A stretch of 64,000 nucleotides of DNA from Simmondsia chinensis. Lineage: Eukaryota; Streptophyta; Magnoliopsida; Caryophyllales; Simmondsiaceae. Below the pieces are notes generated by a model, which searched no databases, was not told where the DNA came from, and saw only the letters and a program-made list of their open reading frames with translations. A program made the translations under genes and the position numbers. Positions 1-9,629 of this stretch are shown here, in pieces. Positions within the stretch are counted from its first letter, which is position 1. Each line of letters begins with the position of its first letter. The stretch covers positions 30,273,131 to 30,337,130 of the forward strand of contig JAGTTD010000013.1 in assembly GCA_018398585.1 (NCBI GenBank). The letters are read 5' to 3'.

Positions 1-432
1 TTAGCCCACAGGTTGGGATGCGGTGCTAGTGCAGTACCTGCTATACCGGTAGTGGTAGAAGATGGAAGCAAACTGAGTTGCTCTTCGCAATACAAAGACC
101 ACAATTGGAAGATGCAGGGTGCGGAATATTGCTCCAATTTCATGTTGATTCCCTTGGGAGGATGTGATATGGTGCTAGGGATCGAGTGGCTGTCAACACT
201 TGGAGATATCAAGTCCAATTTCAGAGAGCTCATAATGGCTTATACCAAAGGAGGAAAAACTAGAATTTTGCAAGGAGAAGGAGCAAACATTTGTAAAACA
301 GTAGGAGCCAAGGCCATTACAAGAGCCGTAGTTGGCTCACCTGTTGTTGCCCTACTACAAGTGAGAAATGAAGAGGCTGTTGTAAGTGAAGTGGAGCTGA
401 TGAGGCTGGGGAAGCTTGGCTCAGAAAAATAG
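1..432 (+). pseudogene. gypsy retropepsin, C-terminal part
   Basis: The frame is open from the first base and reads into a retropepsin-like segment. The stretch GCDMVLGIEWLSTLGDIKSNF is the conserved C-terminal part of plant gypsy proteases (usual form DMVLGxxWL). The catalytic D-T/S-G lies upstream of the window. A stop at 430-432 separates it from the RT, where the family normally reads through as one polyprotein, so this is a fragment. Confidence 0.75.
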
Positions 433-593
433 CAGTAGTTGCTGATCTCCTTTCATAGTATGCATCAGTTTTCGAAGAACCATAGCTGCTGCCTCCTAGC
501 AGACTTCCATTTGATCATAAGATACATTTGAAGGAAGGAACTCAGCCAATAAGCAGAAGGCCTTACAGGTATCCGACCCTTCAGTAGGATGTT

Positions 594-1680
594 ATGGAAG
601 AAATGACTCAAGAGTTGCTTAGAAAGGGTTACATACAGCATAGTACTAGCCCTTTTGCTGCAGCTGTAGTCTTAGTTAGAGAGAAAGATGGGGGTTGGAG
701 GATGTGTGTGGACTACAGGGACCTTAATCAAGCCACCATCAAGGATAAATTCCCCATTCCCTTGGTTGAGGAGTTATTAAATGAGCTAGGTAAGGCTAAA
801 TTGTTCACCAAAATTGATCTCAGATCTTGGTATTAGTAGATCAGGATGCATAAGGGTGAAGTTCAAAAACAGCCTTCAAAACTCATTTTGGGCATTTCGA
901 ATTCCTCATGATGCCCTTTGGTCTCACCAACGCTCCTTCAACTAGAGGCTCATGTAGAGCACCTAAGACTTGTATTCACGCAATTACAGAAGCATCAGCT
1001 GTACGCCAAGGAAAGCAAATGTTCTTATCCAACACATCAGATAGAATATGTTGGCCATATCATTGCTGATGGGGGCGTTGCCACTGATCCAAAGAAGTTA
1101 GAGGCCATCAGAACTTGGCCTAGTCCTACAACCCTCAAGCAGCTCAGGGGATTTTTGGGCCTCACTGGATATTATCGGAGGTTCATACAACGATATGTGG
1201 TCATAGCCAAGCCTCTCACCGAATCGATTGGCAAGGACAAGCTGGTATGGAATGAAGGGGCTCAACAAGCTTTTGAAGAGTTAAAGACTGCATCAATATC
1301 AGCTCCCATCTTGGCTCTACCAGACTTCACCAAACCATTTGTGATCGAATCTGACGCATACAACACAAGACTTGGAGATGTATTGAAGCAAAGTGGGCAT
1401 CCTTTTGCCGACATGAGCAAGGCTTGGAGTGATAGGCAGCAAGGGTTATCATTTTATGAGAAAGAGCTGCTAGCATTGGTGACAGCAGTGCATAAATGGT
1501 AGCAATACTTGCTGAACAATACCTTTGTCATCAAAACTAATCAGAAACCTCTGAAGTATTGCTGGAGCAGAAGATACACACCCATTTTCAACAATTATGG
1601 CTGGCCAAGCTGATGGGGTTTAGCTATGTAATTGATTACAAGAAGGGTAAGGAAAATGTAGTGGTAGATGCTCTCTCATG
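594..1680 (+). pseudogene. gypsy reverse transcriptase and RNase H, active site deleted
   Basis: 594-836 encodes the RT fingers and start of the palm (GGWRMCVDYRDLNQATIKDKFPIP, then FTKIDLRSWY). Stops follow. The frame resumes with [14 protein letters not shown] codons and jumps at about 940 to the connection segment ([16 protein letters not shown], then [15 protein letters not shown] and LRGFLGLTGYYRRFI). The stretch between these, which normally carries the F/YxDD catalytic aspartates, is missing. RNase H begins around 1330 (FVIESDAYNTRLGDVLKQ) and decays after the stop at 1500. The enzyme must be inactive. Confidence 0.85.
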
Positions 1681-1827
1681 AATTTCTGGACAAGTTACAT
1701 GTATGTTACTCTCATCACTTGATAGCACCCTGTACGCAAAGATTCAATTCTCATGGTAGACAGATGCTGACCTTCAATAGCTCGTAAGTCAGCTTAATGA
1801 TAATCCTCAACAACATCCACACTACAG

Positions 1828-2758
1828 TTGGCTCCTCAACAACATCCACACTACAACTTGCAAGATGGTCAGTTGAGAAGAAAGGGAAAGCTGGTCATTG
1901 GCAAAGATGAGTCCCTGCAGTTGAAGGTCCTTCAATGGCTCCACTTCTCACCTAGTGGGGTTCACTCAAGAAGAGAAGCGACATTACGGAGGATTAAGTC
2001 GATGTTCTATTGGAAGGGGTTATACCAATCTATTGTGGAATTCATCAGAAAGTGCCTTGTTTGTCCGACTTGCAAATCTGAAATAGTGGCCTCCTCGGGA
2101 TTGTTGCAATCCTTACCAGTCCCTAATCCTATGGACTTCATAGATGGCCTCCTAAGATCCTATGAAAAGGATGTTATCCTAGTGGTGGTAGATCGCTTGA
2201 GCAAGGCTGCTCACTTTTTGTCTTTAACACATCCATACTCAGCATTGTTAGTAGCACAATTGTACATGGATCACATCTATAAGCTTCATGGGACACCAAG
2301 CTCCATAGTCAGTGACAGGGATGTTGTGTTTTACAGTGACTTTGGCAGGCATTGTTCGCTATCCAGGGTGTAGAGCTCCACTTGTCTACAGTTTATCACC
2401 CACAAATAGATGGTCAGACTGAGATAGTTAACAAGGGAATAGAGACATACTTGAGATGTATGTGTAGCACACAACCTCATCAGTGGTCCAAATGGCTTCC
2501 ATTTGCAGAATGGTGGTATAACACCACATGGCATTCAGCCGCTCAAAAAAACCCTATGAAGTGGTTTATGGACAACCACCTCCTCTTCATATCCCTTACA
2601 TACTAGGCGAAACGCAGGTAGAGGCTGTTGATAGAAGTTTGCAGCAAAGGGAACACATGATCACTGCCATCAATTACCACTTAGCCAGGGGACAGAACAG
2701 GATGAAGCAATTGGTTGACAGAAGATTCACTGATAGAAGTTTCACTTCTGGAGACTAG
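1828..2758 (+). pseudogene. gypsy integrase, frameshifted
   Basis: An H-H-C-C zinc-binding region (HFSPSGVHSRREATLRRIKSMFYWKG, then CLVCPTC) is followed by the catalytic core. The first aspartate is in PMDFIDGL, the second in SDRDVVF, and the glutamate lies in DGQTEIVNKGIETYLRCM after a frameshift near 2350-2370. A second frame change near 2530-2600 leads into the C-terminal region. A short direct duplication (CCTCAACAACATCCACACTA twice, 1804-1854) lies at the upstream edge. The D-D-E residues are present but not in one frame. Confidence 0.8.
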
Positions 2759-2848
2759 GTCTACTTGAAGCTCCTTCCCTATAGGCAAATATTTGTTGCC
2801 CATAGGAGCAACTAGAAGCTCTCTCCGAAGTACTTTGGCCCCTTTCTA

Positions 2849-3163
2849 GTGGTGGTTGCCGTGGGAAAAGTGGCATACGAGCTGGAATTGCCGGACTCTG
2901 CTAGAATCCACAATGTCTTCCACGTTTCTCAGCGCAAGCTTCATAGGGGTCCACTGCCCACCTCCATTACGGTCATTCCTGGGGACTTGAACGCTGCACC
3001 TGTCAAGGAACCAGAAGATATTTTAGAATGAAGAATGGCGAATCGCAATAATAGAGCAGCCACCAAAGTCTTGGTGAAATGGAGGGGCCTTCCTCAAGAA
3101 GATGCAACCTCGAAATTCCTTTACGACCTCCAATTGAAGTTCCCGGAGTTTCACCCTTAAGGA
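2849..3163 (+). pseudogene. gypsy integrase C-terminus with chromodomain-like segment
   Basis: The first part ([21 protein letters not shown], then KLH) is the conserved segment before the chromodomain in plant gypsy integrases. After an in-frame TGA at 3029-3031 the same frame continues with NRAATKVLVKWRGLPQEDAT and ends at a stop near 3160. VKWRGLP with a downstream aromatic-rich tail is typical of chromoviral chromodomains, which direct integration to marked chromatin. The stop would remove it. Confidence 0.7.
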
Positions 3164-3191
3164 CAAGGGTGAATTTAAGGGGGGGAAGGTT

Positions 3192-3590
3192 TGTTACAGT
3201 GGAAAAATGAAGGAGGAATAAGAAAGAAGCAGAATTGTAGCTGGTAGGTTAATTTTACCATTATCGGGTTTTTGGCAGTAAGAGAAGTAATCACGTGCGA
3301 GGCACATGCAAGCTAGGTAGTTATAAGCACATGCTGGGCACATGCCTCAGTCCAATTAGGGATTTTTCAGATATTTTTCAGATGTTTTAACCAAATTGCG
3401 TCTCAATTTTGAATATATTTAGCAATTTTTATTTTTATTTCTATACTATAAATAGTTAATGATGTATAAATTTAGGGTCTATCAAAGAGTAATACAATCT
3501 CTCCTCCCCTAATCTCTCTATTTCTCTTCTTCCCCATACTCTAATTCTTGGTTACTTGTTTGTGGAATTGAGATTTGGATCTTGGTAACA
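3192..3590 (+). repeat. 3' LTR of the gypsy element
   Basis: It starts TGTTAC just after a G-rich polypurine tract and ends GTAACA, giving short inverted termini around 399 bp. A TATA box (CTATAAATAG, about 3446-3455) and a pyrimidine-rich leader fit a U3/R structure. There is no second LTR in the window to compare. Confidence 0.75.
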
Positions 3591-3765
3591 ACATACTATA
3601 TAGTATGACCAGCACTGCTGACTATAGGTTGTACAGGGGAATTTACAGTGTCATTCGAAGATGATAGTGAACCTAGTGGTAGATCCATGTCACAATTTGT
3701 ACCGTAATTACACTATTCATTTATATTGATTATTTTTTTTATATATTTCGACATAAAAAAAAAAG

Positions 3766-3792
3766 GGAGGCGCCATTTCAAATGGCTCCTCC
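3766..3792. repeat. Short near-perfect palindrome
   Basis: Two 13-base arms (GGAGGCGCCATTT and AAATGGCTCCTCC) with one mismatch and a one-base spacer could form a hairpin between A- and T-rich flanks. It may be the remnant of a small MITE. No function is visible. Confidence 0.5.
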
Positions 3793-3885
3793 GCACCTCC
3801 CTATTTTTTTCTGATAAAGTAGGTCATTTTGTTACATAATTTTGTAAAGAGGTTACTTTTTAAAATGATTTTTCAAACTAGGATA

Positions 3886-4141
3886 CAACAACAACAATAA
3901 CATACCAAATGTCTCAAGGGTTCCCGCATAAGCGGGGTCTGGGAGGGGTGGATGTACGCAGCCTCATCTTTTCAGGGTATAACCCTGTCAAGAGGCTAAT
4001 TCTGATAACCCCCAACTTTATAGGGTTGACAACATGAAGATATCCCAGGAGGTCACCCATCCTGGTATCACTTTCATCCAAATATGCTTAACTTTAGAGT
4101 TCTAATAAAATGCCGTGCCTTAATACTTAGTGAATAAACCA
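3886..4141 (-). mobile_element. 5S-rRNA-derived SINE, copy A (256 bp)
   Basis: On the minus strand the head resembles nuclear 5S rRNA (TTAGAACTCTAAAGTTAAGC, then ACCAGGATGGGTGACC). The body resembles a LINE 3' end (GAGGCTGCGTACATCC, then ACCCCGCTTATGCGGGAACC), and the element ends in a TTG-repeat tail. It is flanked by near-identical target duplications, ATTTTTCAAACTAGGATA (3868-3885) and TTTTTTCAAATTAGGATA (4142-4159). Its length equals that of copy C at 16448. The diverged head means it is not a working 5S gene. Confidence 0.9.
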
Positions 4142-4461
4142 TTTTTTCAAATTAGGATATTTTGCTAAATAAATTTAAGTTATATGATAATCCCCAAATC
4201 AAATAAAGTCATTGTGTTCCCACATGGGAAAAGGATCATGGGGGCCCACCCAATAACACGCGGCTTTCTATACCAATAGAGTCCATCTTATATTCCATTT
4301 CTCATTTCTTGTTCTGTCTTCCACTCCCACTTTCATTCATTTTTTTTATTCACTTTATGCTACAACGCAACAAAAATATCTTTAAATAGCTACATTTTTG
4401 AATAAATAATAATTCATTTAAAAGTAATTTAATTATATATCAGTATATTAAAAAATAACTT

Positions 4462-4685
4462 TTTAATATACCCATTAGAACTCCGAAGTTAAGCGTGCTT
4501 GGGCGATAGTAGTACCAGGATGGGTGACCTTCTGGGAAGTCCTCACCCTCAGGTTGGGGGCACTGGAAAACAGCCTCTCTTCAGGTTAACACCCTGAAGG
4601 GGGAACGCTGCATACATCCTCCCCCCCCCCCCCCCCTGTGTAGACGGGAGCCCTTGAGGCACTGGGTATGTTCCTTTTTCCTTTT
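4462..4685 (+). mobile_element. 5S-rRNA-derived SINE, copy B
   Basis: It contains a 5S-like head (CCCATTAGAACTCCGAAGTT, then GTAGTACCAGGATGGGTGACC), the CCTCAGGTTGGGGGC body of the second subfamily, and a tail ending GCACTGGGTATGTTCC. The first part of the 5S region is missing. Target duplications TATATTAAAAAATAACTT at 4444-4461 and 4686-4703 are identical over 18 bp, suggesting a fairly recent insertion. A run of 16 C (4621-4636) replaces the usual CCCCCCAGACC-type segment and may be a sequence error. Confidence 0.9.
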
Positions 4686-4945
4686 TATATTAAAAAATAA
4701 CTTAACTCTATTTTTTAACTAAAAATAACATAACTCTAACTTTTCTACCAAAAAAAAATCCAACTTTAACTTTTTTTAAAAAAAATAAACAAACTCTAAA
4801 ATTAATCTAAAAATAACCTAACTATAAAAATTTCATTTAAAAAATACTGAATTGTGACACGTCGACAGTATATTTTTCTTCTACATATTTTTGGTTTAGC
4901 TTGTTTTCTATAGGCGGTCTTATTTACTAAATGAGCTTTTTGCTA

Positions 4946-4978
4946 GAGCCCTTGCAGGCGCTGAGCTTGTTGTTGTTA
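4946..4978 (+). mobile_element. SINE/LINE tail fragment
   Basis: AGAGCCCTTGCAGGCGCTGA followed by GTTGTTGTT matches only the last 30 or so bases of the SINE and LINE tails in this window. I see no clear target duplication, so it is either a severely truncated insertion or a decayed remnant. Confidence 0.5.
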
Positions 4979-4999
4979 GATATACGCTTAGTTAGATAA

Positions 5000-5178
5000 A
5001 TGATACCAATATCGAGCTGATCTCATTTAGTTAGCGAGCCGAGTTGAGTTGATCAAGCTGTGATTTGGCGCGGCTCATTTGCAGCCCTAGTTTTCTGGTT
5101 GTATTCCTAGGTTGTTTTCCTTGTTCTTTACCCCGGGATATTGCCTTTTTTGGGTTGTACTCAATTATTGAAAAAAAC
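5000..5178 (+). repeat. MULE-MITE end and L1-like 3' tail fragment
   Basis: About 5000-5088 resembles one half of the GAGCC-rich MULE-type MITE family, ending CGGCTCATTTGCAGCCC. About 5090-5178 resembles plant L1 3' ends, with pyrimidine-rich text ending CAATTATTGAAAAAAAC. The same ending occurs, reversed, at 45630-45660. Both are fragments without visible target duplications. Confidence 0.45.
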
Positions 5179-5319
5179 GTATTTTTAGTTTGGTTAGGTG
5201 AGAAATGAAATCAAGCCAAACCAAATACATAGAAAAAAAATATATTATCAGAGTGTCATACCACACGTTATGCTTAGCCATCAATTCAGTATTTTTTAAA
5301 ATTAATTTTAGAGTTTAGT

Positions 5320-5480
5320 TATTTTTTGATACAAAAGTTAGAGCTACGTTATTTTTTGGTAGAAAAGTTAGATTTGTGTTATTTTTTGGTAGAAAAGTTA
5401 GAGTTGGGTTATTTTTTGATACAAAAGTTAGAGTTGGATTATTTTTTGGTATATTGATATATAGTTGTGTTATTTTTAGA
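5320..5480 (+). repeat. Tandem repeat, about 33-bp units
   Basis: About five imperfect units of the type GTTATTTTTTGGTAGAAAAG plus TTAGAGTTG lie in a row, with some units reading GATAC in place of GGTAG. They form the right arm of the surrounding inverted-repeat element and have shorter inverted counterparts at 4690-4800. Confidence 0.75.
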
Positions 5481-5554
5481 TTAATTATTATTAAATAAAT
5501 TAAGTAAAAATAAATAATTTTTTATACAATAAAATATCTCAAATTTGCGTCTAT

Positions 5555-6024
5555 AAAGTACAAATAAGGATAATGAATGGTACTTTTATAATTTTACTAT
5601 AGCATCAATAAAAAGACAGTTGGCACATCAACTCTATCGATAAAAAATAACTTCATTATGCCAGCAAGAAGCCTTTTATTAATACAATAAAAATTTAAAA
5701 ATCTTTTTATTAATTTAAATAAATTAAAATAATTTTTATTATTTTTAAAAATATCAAATATTAAAATGTAAATATTTCACATATTTCGTTTTTCGTGTCT
5801 TTATCAAAGACCCATGTGAAAAAGAGGCCCCAAACCTTAAAATTTGCCCAAAAGAGTCTATTAATCAATTAGTTAATTTGCAATTATTTGTTACTTTCAC
5901 TTTCATTTTCCAAACCACTCTGTATCCCACAACAAACACACAAATTTACACTATCATTCCTTGATTTCTCCTCTTTTAACATGAATCTCTAATATTTCAC
6001 AATTTCTTACCAAAAAACCCAAAA
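5555..6024 (+). promoter_or_regulatory. Upstream region of the receptor kinase, with repeat remnant
   Basis: About 5590-5760 is AT-rich and shares an order of blocks (TATCGATAAAAAATAAC, then CTTTTATTAATACAATAAAA) with the region upstream of the DeSI-like gene (about 18170-18300). The last 200 bases before the kinase ATG are unique and pyrimidine-rich. A three-codon upstream ORF (ATG AAT CTC TAA, 5981-5992) ends 32 bases before the main ATG. The transcription start is not identifiable. Confidence 0.45.
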
Positions 6025-8523
6025 ATGAACCCTAATTTTTGGCAATTTTTCACTCTAATTTTGCTATTTTTCTCATATTTTCCCACTTTATTTGCATCTA
6101 CACCAAGATATTACTACTTGATCAATTGTGGGTCAAGCTCAAATGCCTCAATTGATGGGCAAATCTTTGTGGGTGATTTAGCAAACCCTAATTTTCTCTC
6201 TCTAAACTCAAAAACTAAGCCAAGTTCAGTTCTTGACAAGAACCCACCTTCAAATTCACCCCCAATTTACACTTCAGCTAGGGTTTTTACAAGTTCTTCT
6301 ACTTATGGGTTTAGTATAAGGCAAATTGGGCTTCATTTGGTGCGTTTTCATTTCAATCCCTTTGATAATTCTGAGAATTATGACATGAAATCTGCAGTTT
6401 TTGATGTTTCTGCAAATGGGTACTTGTTGTTTCATGATTTTAGCACTTCTAGGTTGATTTTGAGGGAGTTTGTGTTGAAAATTGATGGTAATAAGCTTGA
6501 GATTGTGTTTTTGCCGAAAGGCGAATCGGGTTTCGGTTTTGTGAATGCAATTGAGGTTATTTTAGCCCCAGATAATCTGATTCTTGATTATGGGGCTCAA
6601 ATGATTAGTCCTAATGGTGTTAGAGAGTATAAGAATTTGTCATCAAAGATTTTAGAGACTCTTCATAGGATTAATGTGGGTGGATCTAAGTTAACCCCAT
6701 ATAATGATACACTTTGGAGAACTTGGGTGCCTGATGATGATTACTTGCTGTTGAAACCCGCTGCGGTACGGGTTAATACGACTCATACGCCTAATTATCA
6801 GCCTAGTGGTGCTAGTCGAGAGATTGCGCCTGATAACGTGTATATGACCGCGCAAGAGATGAATAGAGATAACATGACGATATACGCAGAGTTTAATCTA
6901 ACGTGGAATTTCCCTGTGAAAGAACGAGATTTGTATCTCATTCGGTTGCATTTCTGTGACATTGTTAGTGTTGGATTGAATCAGCTTTACTTCAATGTGT
7001 TTGTTAATCATTTGATGGCGTATAAGGATTTCGATTTATCGGTGCTTACTTTCCATGTACTTGAGTCTCCGTATTATGCTGATTTCGTTGTGAATATGGA
7101 TCGTTCTGGGGATTTACAAGTGAGTGTTGGCCCGTCGTCTTTGAGTACTACTTCGAAGAAGAATGCCATATTGAATGGCGTTGAGATCATGAAGATAGTA
7201 AATGGGAAGGTTTCGGAAGGTGGGTCTAGGAGAAAGATGATCTGGGTCGTGGTGGGTTCGGTTGTAGGTGGGGTAGCAGTTTTATCCTTCGGGTTATTCG
7301 CATTTGTGCTTGTTTTAAAACACAAGAGGAAGCAACCGAAACTGAACACTACAGAGAGTGCAGGGTGGACTCCTATAAACACACGTGGGGGTAGTTTCTA
7401 CAGTCGAGTGACAGAAGGTACAACTAGTGCTTCCCCGGCAATGAACGGTTTCAATGGCTTTAGGATCCCTTTCGAAGACATACAGTCTGCAACCAAAAAT
7501 TTCGATAGAGCCCTAATCATCGGTTCTGGTGGGTTCGGAATGGTGTTCAAAGGGGTTCTTAAAGATAACACTAAAGTTGCAGTGAAACGAGGTATGCCGG
7601 GATCTAGGCAGGGCTTGCCAGAGTTCCAAACTGAGATATCAGTTCTGTCAAAAATCCGACACCACCATCTTGTTTCAATGGTTGGATATTGTGAAGAACA
7701 ATCTGAAATGATCTTAGTTTATGAGTACATGGAAAAAGGGCCGCTAAAAAAGCATCTATATGGGTCGAATTTGCCTCCATTGTCATGGAAGCAAAGGCTT
7801 GAAATCTGTATTGGGGCAGCGCGAGGTCTTCACTATCTACACACAGGTTTCGCACAAGGAATAATCCACCGCGATATCAAATCCACCAACATTCTCCTCG
7901 ACGAGAACTATGTCGCTAAAGTTGCTGATTTTGGCCTCTCCAGATCTGGTCCATGTATAAACGAGTCCCACGTAAGCACCGGGGTAAAGGGTAGTTTTGG
8001 ATACCTTGATCCCGAGTACTTTCGAAGGCAACAACTGACAGATAAATCTGATGTCTACTCGTTCGGGGTTGTTCTACTCGAGGTTTTATGTGCTCGACCT
8101 GCCGTTGATCCCTTGCTTACAAGAGAACAAGTTAATTTAGCTGAATGGGCATTAGAATACCAAAAAAGTGGCCAACTTGAAGAAATCGTTGATCCCCATC
8201 TAAAGGGTCAAATGAAGGAAAGATCTTTGAAGAAATTTTGCGATACCGCGGAGAAATGTTTAGAAGAATACGGCGTTGATAGACCGACTATGGGCGATGT
8301 TCTGTGGAACTTGGAGTACTCGCTTCAACTGCAAGAGAATGAGACTCGAGGAGAAAAGGGTGAAACGAGTAGCCCTGACACAACGACTGAGGTTCCCACA
8401 AGTAGAATCGTTCGTCGTGCTGCTAGCTATGATGGTAGAATCCGGGGAGATAAGAATGGTGATAGTTTAGAGATGTCGACGACCGATGTTTTCTCTCAGT
8501 TGATGACCAATCAGGGGAGATAG
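6025..8523 (+). CDS. CrRLK1L-type malectin-like receptor kinase (At5g24010-like)
   Basis: This single-exon 832-residue protein is a predicted plasma-membrane receptor kinase. It has a signal peptide (about 1-24, cleaved after LFA), a malectin-like extracellular region (about 28-385) with several N-glycosylation sequons, a transmembrane helix (about 405-431) and a Ser/Thr kinase domain (about 490-760). Kinase motifs are intact: GSGGFG at 500-505, lysine 521, HRD with aspartate 617, DFG at 635-637, and the [10 protein letters not shown] activation segment from 656. Lack of introns and overall length are typical of the Catharanthus RLK1-like family (FERONIA, THESEUS1, ANXUR). Kinase wording such as [19 protein letters not shown] and [12 protein letters not shown] is closest to Arabidopsis At5g24010, from memory rather than a search. 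Family members sense cell-wall state or RALF peptides; the ligand here is unknown. The chosen ATG directly precedes the signal peptide. No defects are seen. Confidence 0.96.
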   Translation: MNPNFWQFFTLILLFFSYFPTLFASTPRYYYLINCGSSSNASIDGQIFVGDLANPNFLSLNSKTKPSSVLDKNPPSNSPPIYTSARVFTSSSTYGFSIRQIGLHLVRFHFNPFDNSENYDMKSAVFDVSANGYLLFHDFSTSRLILREFVLKIDGNKLEIVFLPKGESGFGFVNAIEVILAPDNLILDYGAQMISPNGVREYKNLSSKILETLHRINVGGSKLTPYNDTLWRTWVPDDDYLLLKPAAVRVNTTHTPNYQPSGASREIAPDNVYMTAQEMNRDNMTIYAEFNLTWNFPVKERDLYLIRLHFCDIVSVGLNQLYFNVFVNHLMAYKDFDLSVLTFHVLESPYYADFVVNMDRSGDLQVSVGPSSLSTTSKKNAILNGVEIMKIVNGKVSEGGSRRKMIWVVVGSVVGGVAVLSFGLFAFVLVLKHKRKQPKLNTTESAGWTPINTRGGSFYSRVTEGTTSASPAMNGFNGFRIPFEDIQSATKNFDRALIIGSGGFGMVFKGVLKDNTKVAVKRGMPGSRQGLPEFQTEISVLSKIRHHHLVSMVGYCEEQSEMILVYEYMEKGPLKKHLYGSNLPPLSWKQRLEICIGAARGLHYLHTGFAQGIIHRDIKSTNILLDENYVAKVADFGLSRSGPCINESHVSTGVKGSFGYLDPEYFRRQQLTDKSDVYSFGVVLLEVLCARPAVDPLLTREQVNLAEWALEYQKSGQLEEIVDPHLKGQMKERSLKKFCDTAEKCLEEYGVDRPTMGDVLWNLEYSLQLQENETRGEKGETSSPDTTTEVPTSRIVRRAASYDGRIRGDKNGDSLEMSTTDVFSQLMTNQGR

Positions 8524-8607
8524 ATAGTTTTCGGGTTTCAGGTATAGAAGAAGCAGCCATAGTATTTGAGCACTCCCAAATAGATCTCTTCATAAATTGT
8601 ACATGGA

Positions 8608-8984
8608 GGTGTAAATGAGCCGAGCTGGTTTGTCATAAAGTTCGAAAGGCCTGAACTTGAAGCTCTAGCTTGTAGGGCCTCGAGCCTAAATGAGCCTAAC
8701 TTGGTCTATTTTGATGCAATTTACTAGCCTATATATGTCTAACCGAGCCAAGGTTGAGCCTAAATGAGCTTAGCTCGAGCCTAAATGGGCCTAGATCAAG
8801 CTTAAATAAGGTGTACTTAGAGCTTGCCGAGCTAGGTTCAGCTCAACCAAGTAGGAGGCAGGTCGAGCCTAAGTCTATGCCTTTGACGAGCTGTACTCAA
8901 GATCAAAGTTTCCAACTTGGAAGAGCTTCTATCTGAACCTGACTCGAGCTAAATGTTAACGGGCTGAGTCGGCTCATTTACACC
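8608..8984. mobile_element. GAGCC-rich MULE-type MITE, copy 1
   Basis: It begins GGTGTAAATGAGCCGA and ends with its reverse complement (TCGGCTCATTTACACC), giving 16-bp inverted termini around a 377-bp interior rich in GAGCCTAAATGAGC words. It has no coding capacity. Target duplications are not clear here, but the related copy at 41156 has 9-bp ones, which points to Mutator-like mobilisation. It starts about 85 bases after the kinase stop, so it probably lies in or near the 3' UTR. Confidence 0.75.
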
Positions 8985-9620
8985 CGTTATTTATTTCATG
9001 GTCTCGCTGCTTTAAGTTTCTTTGGTCATGTATATGTGTATGAATTAGTCATTTTTAGCACATGTAAATTTTCACACTTGGTTTTGGCCCCCTCGTTAAC
9101 GTGTAGACCCCTTTCTTTTTTGTTCTTTGATAAGGGTAAGGAAAGCGTTACGAGTCGAGTCCTTTCTAAGAAACGAACAGCGTAACACATCAAAGTGAAC
9201 ATTTATTTGCTAATCGCTTCCACGAGATAAACTATTCAAATGTCGATTATAATAGTTGATAAACTGCTATGTTACTTTGAATTGAGCGGAAGATTGGGTA
9301 TGAGGATCCGAATGCCTTGTTGGTTCTTTTGGCATTTTCATATTGTTTCGGTTTTGTGTCATATATGGGTGTTCGAGGATCTGACATGGTTATTTTCAGT
9401 GAAATGAAGAATGGGACCTATTTGATCAAATTGTGAAAATAATTTATTTTTTTGCAAAAAAAAGTTTTATAAAAGTGGTTTTAATAGAAGCATTTTTATC
9501 ATAAAAATTTTTAATTTTTGCTTTTATTTCTGTTTTAGGGAAGAAGGGCTATTTTTTTTATTTTCACTTAAATTTAAAATTATTTTTCTAGGCCATTCGA
9601 AGTAGCTGGTGTTGCATGGG
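8985..9620. other. Intergenic, nothing recognised
   Basis: AT-rich single-copy-looking sequence between two MITEs. I see no coding pattern, RNA gene or clear repeat. Confidence 0.5.
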
Positions 9621-9629
9621 GACTATTGC

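Larger units (their letters stand above)
1..3590 (+). mobile_element. Ty3/gypsy chromovirus, 3' part, degenerate
   Basis: Protease, reverse transcriptase (RT), RNase H, integrase and a chromodomain-like C-terminus follow in the Ty3/gypsy order, then a purine-rich tract (about 3176-3190) and a 3' LTR. The 5' LTR, gag and the protease active site lie beyond the window edge, so the 5' target duplication cannot be tested. The coding part is broken by stop codons, frameshifts and a deletion in the RT, so the copy is not autonomous. Placement within chromoviruses (Tekay/Reina-like) is inferred from the chromodomain-like tail. Confidence 0.9.
4390..5530. repeat. Large inverted-repeat element, host of nested insertions
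   Basis: The left arm (about 4690-4860, with units such as ACTCTAACTTTTCTACCAAA) is the reverse complement of the right arm (about 5270-5480, TTTGGTAGAAAAGTTAGAGT). The arms meet the centre at ATACTGAATTG on the left and CAATTCAGTAT on the right. SINE copy B split the outer left arm. The centre holds LINE and MULE scraps. The outer ends and target duplication are not clear, so the boundaries are approximate. Confidence 0.6.

Noticed and set aside
7074..7382. Minus-strand ORFs opposite the receptor kinase
   Set aside because: These open frames overlap conserved kinase and membrane codons on the plus strand and show no domain pattern.
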